Assembly (NCBI GenBank): GCA_024279045.1
Contig: JAJRRZ010000185.1
Location: forward strand, 1 to 13,537
From: Alphaproteobacteria bacterium
Lineage (GTDB): Bacteria; Pseudomonadota; Alphaproteobacteria; Rhizobiales; Aestuariivirgaceae
Direction: 5' to 3'
Length of the DNA stretch: 13,537 bases
Numbering within the stretch: position 1 is the first letter of the stretch; each line of letters begins with the position of its first letter. Below are positions 12,762 through 13,537 of the stretch, one piece after another. The notes under the pieces were generated by a model. It was not told the origin of the DNA and made no database searches. It worked only from the letters and a program-made list of their open reading frames with translations. The position numbers and the translations under genes are program-made.

Positions 12762-13537
12762 GTGTACGGAATTGGTCGTAAGCATGTTGACTTATTGATA
12801 GAAAAGCAATGGCAATACCGATTGCGACGCATGACGGTGCGCGATGTGCCGTCGATGGCGTGCATGTGGAGCACCATGCAGGCCATGCCGGCGGGACTGG
12901 AGCAGGCTCTGCCGCAAGTGCTGGAGCAGATGGTGCGGGCGCAGTTTCTGGTGGGTGTGGTAACGGAGCGGCTGCGTGGCCCCGGCCAGCGGTGGGAAAT
13001 CGCCGCCATGGGGTTGGGCTGTTTTCTGAGCGATGGCGTGATGGAGCGTTTTCGCCGCCAGCCCTTTCCCTTTGTGGCGTTGCAGGTGCTGGAGCAGGTG
13101 CGCCAGGGAAAGGCGCGGGATGTCATGCTGGATTTCACGGAGGTTGCGCGCCGCCAGAAAGCGCCCCCCGCCAGCCTTGATTACTGCATTCTGTGCTGGT
13201 TGCAGGACAACTACGACCCACGCCGCGCCGACACTCGCAACCTGTTTCTCAATGGCATGCGCGCGATGGAACGCTATATTTCCGGCTATCGGCTGCGCAC
13301 GCTGATGCTGGAAGGCCGCCCGATAAATCGGGATGCCTTCGAATTTGCCGGGTTTTCCGAGATTATTGACTTCACTGATGCCGCATTGCCGGATGGCTTT
13401 GAGGAGATGCGGAACGATCCGCGCTTCATGCCCAGCCTGATGGGGCTGCATACGGTGGAAGCTTCCTGGCAGCGGCTGTGGCTGGATCCTCTTTCGCGCC
13501 TGTTCAATTTTTCCGAGCCTGTCATGGATCTGACCGA
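12762..13537 (+). CDS. Hypothetical protein, N-terminal part (3' end outside window)
   Basis: I do not recognise this gene. From GTG 12762 one frame stays open for 258 codons to the right edge, and has coding-like use of CTG, GTG and GCC. The visible protein starts with a basic stretch (YRLRRMTVRDVPSMACMW, residues 19-36) and looks soluble, with no signal peptide or membrane span. It is rich in Met, Arg, Trp and Phe. Recognisable strings are CILCWLQDNYDPRRADTRN, then GYRLRTLMLEGRPIN from residue 175, then FEFAGFSEIIDF. The last two loosely recall the C-terminal part of GNAT-like folds. The fragment ends DPLSRLFNFSEPVMDLT, after which a DNA-binding domain such as a LuxR-type helix-turn-helix could follow, but that is speculation. 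It is separated from rpoC by the terminator, so it is a separate transcription unit, possibly under the dyad at 12572. The only Val-Thr pair uses GTA ACG, like its neighbours, so it does not look freshly acquired. Confidence 0.7.
   Translation, partial: MYGIGRKHVDLLIEKQWQYRLRRMTVRDVPSMACMWSTMQAMPAGLEQALPQVLEQMVRAQFLVGVVTERLRGPGQRWEIAAMGLGCFLSDGVMERFRRQPFPFVALQVLEQVRQGKARDVMLDFTEVARRQKAPPASLDYCILCWLQDNYDPRRADTRNLFLNGMRAMERYISGYRLRTLMLEGRPINRDAFEFAGFSEIIDFTDAALPDGFEEMRNDPRFMPSLMGLHTVEASWQRLWLDPLSRLFNFSEPVMDLT

Noticed and set aside
12809..13180. + strand open frame of 123 codons within the last gene
   Set aside because: It is Gly/Ala/His-rich shadow composition, in a different frame from the longer open frame, and has no ribosome binding site.
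12792..13451. Antisense open frame of 219 codons opposite the last gene
   Set aside because: The product is His/Gln/Arg-rich like other shadow frames. The + strand frame from 12762 has better codon use, a strong ribosome binding site and no stop to the edge.

Overview
This window is the classic bacterial secE-nusG-rplK-rplA-rplJ-rplL-rpoB-rpoC cluster, all on the + strand, followed by a strong intrinsic terminator and the 5' part of an unrelated, unrecognised gene. Base composition is GC-rich. The RpoB and RpoC sequences (RpoB of about 1380 residues, the RpoC N-terminus and zinc-site spacing, a Thr in the rifampicin region where E. coli has Asn518) and the single-membrane-span SecE fit an alphaproteobacterium. 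I cannot place it to order. The usual alphaproteobacterial continuation rpsL-rpsG-fusA is not seen directly after rpoC.

Layout: 1-159 is the 3' part of secE. nusG is at 281-829, rplK at 959-1387 and rplA at 1393-2094. A 463-base leader without a convincing gene (2095-2557) precedes rplJ (GTG start, 2558-3076). rplL is at 3174-3551. A 300-base spacer with two long hairpins (3552-3851) precedes rpoB (3852-7994). A 154-base spacer with one long hairpin separates it from rpoC (8149-12432). The terminator is at 12467-12499. The stretch 12500-12761 is less GC-rich and holds a CRP/FNR-like dyad and a degenerate copy of a widespread GTCATCC-type palindromic repeat. From 12762 to the right edge an open frame with a good ribosome binding site runs off the window. 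It encodes at least 258 residues of unknown function.

Functionally this is one expression unit: a SecYEG translocon subunit, the NusG elongation factor that links RNA polymerase to the ribosome, the L11/L1 and L10/L12 stalk proteins, and the two largest RNA polymerase subunits. The sequence adds to this textbook picture a good inverted repeat at nearly every gene junction. These are candidates for autoregulation, attenuation or RNase processing, and the strongest are in rplL-rpoB and rpoB-rpoC.

The least expected signal is a word bias. GTGAC/GTCAC (GTSAC) occurs once in 13.5 kb, while GTAAC/GTTAC occurs about twenty times. All 18 Val-Thr pairs I found use GTA or GTT for Val, although Val is otherwise mostly GTG or GTC. 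I see no obviously new multi-gene system here. The leads worth following are the word avoidance, the junction hairpins and the truncated downstream gene.
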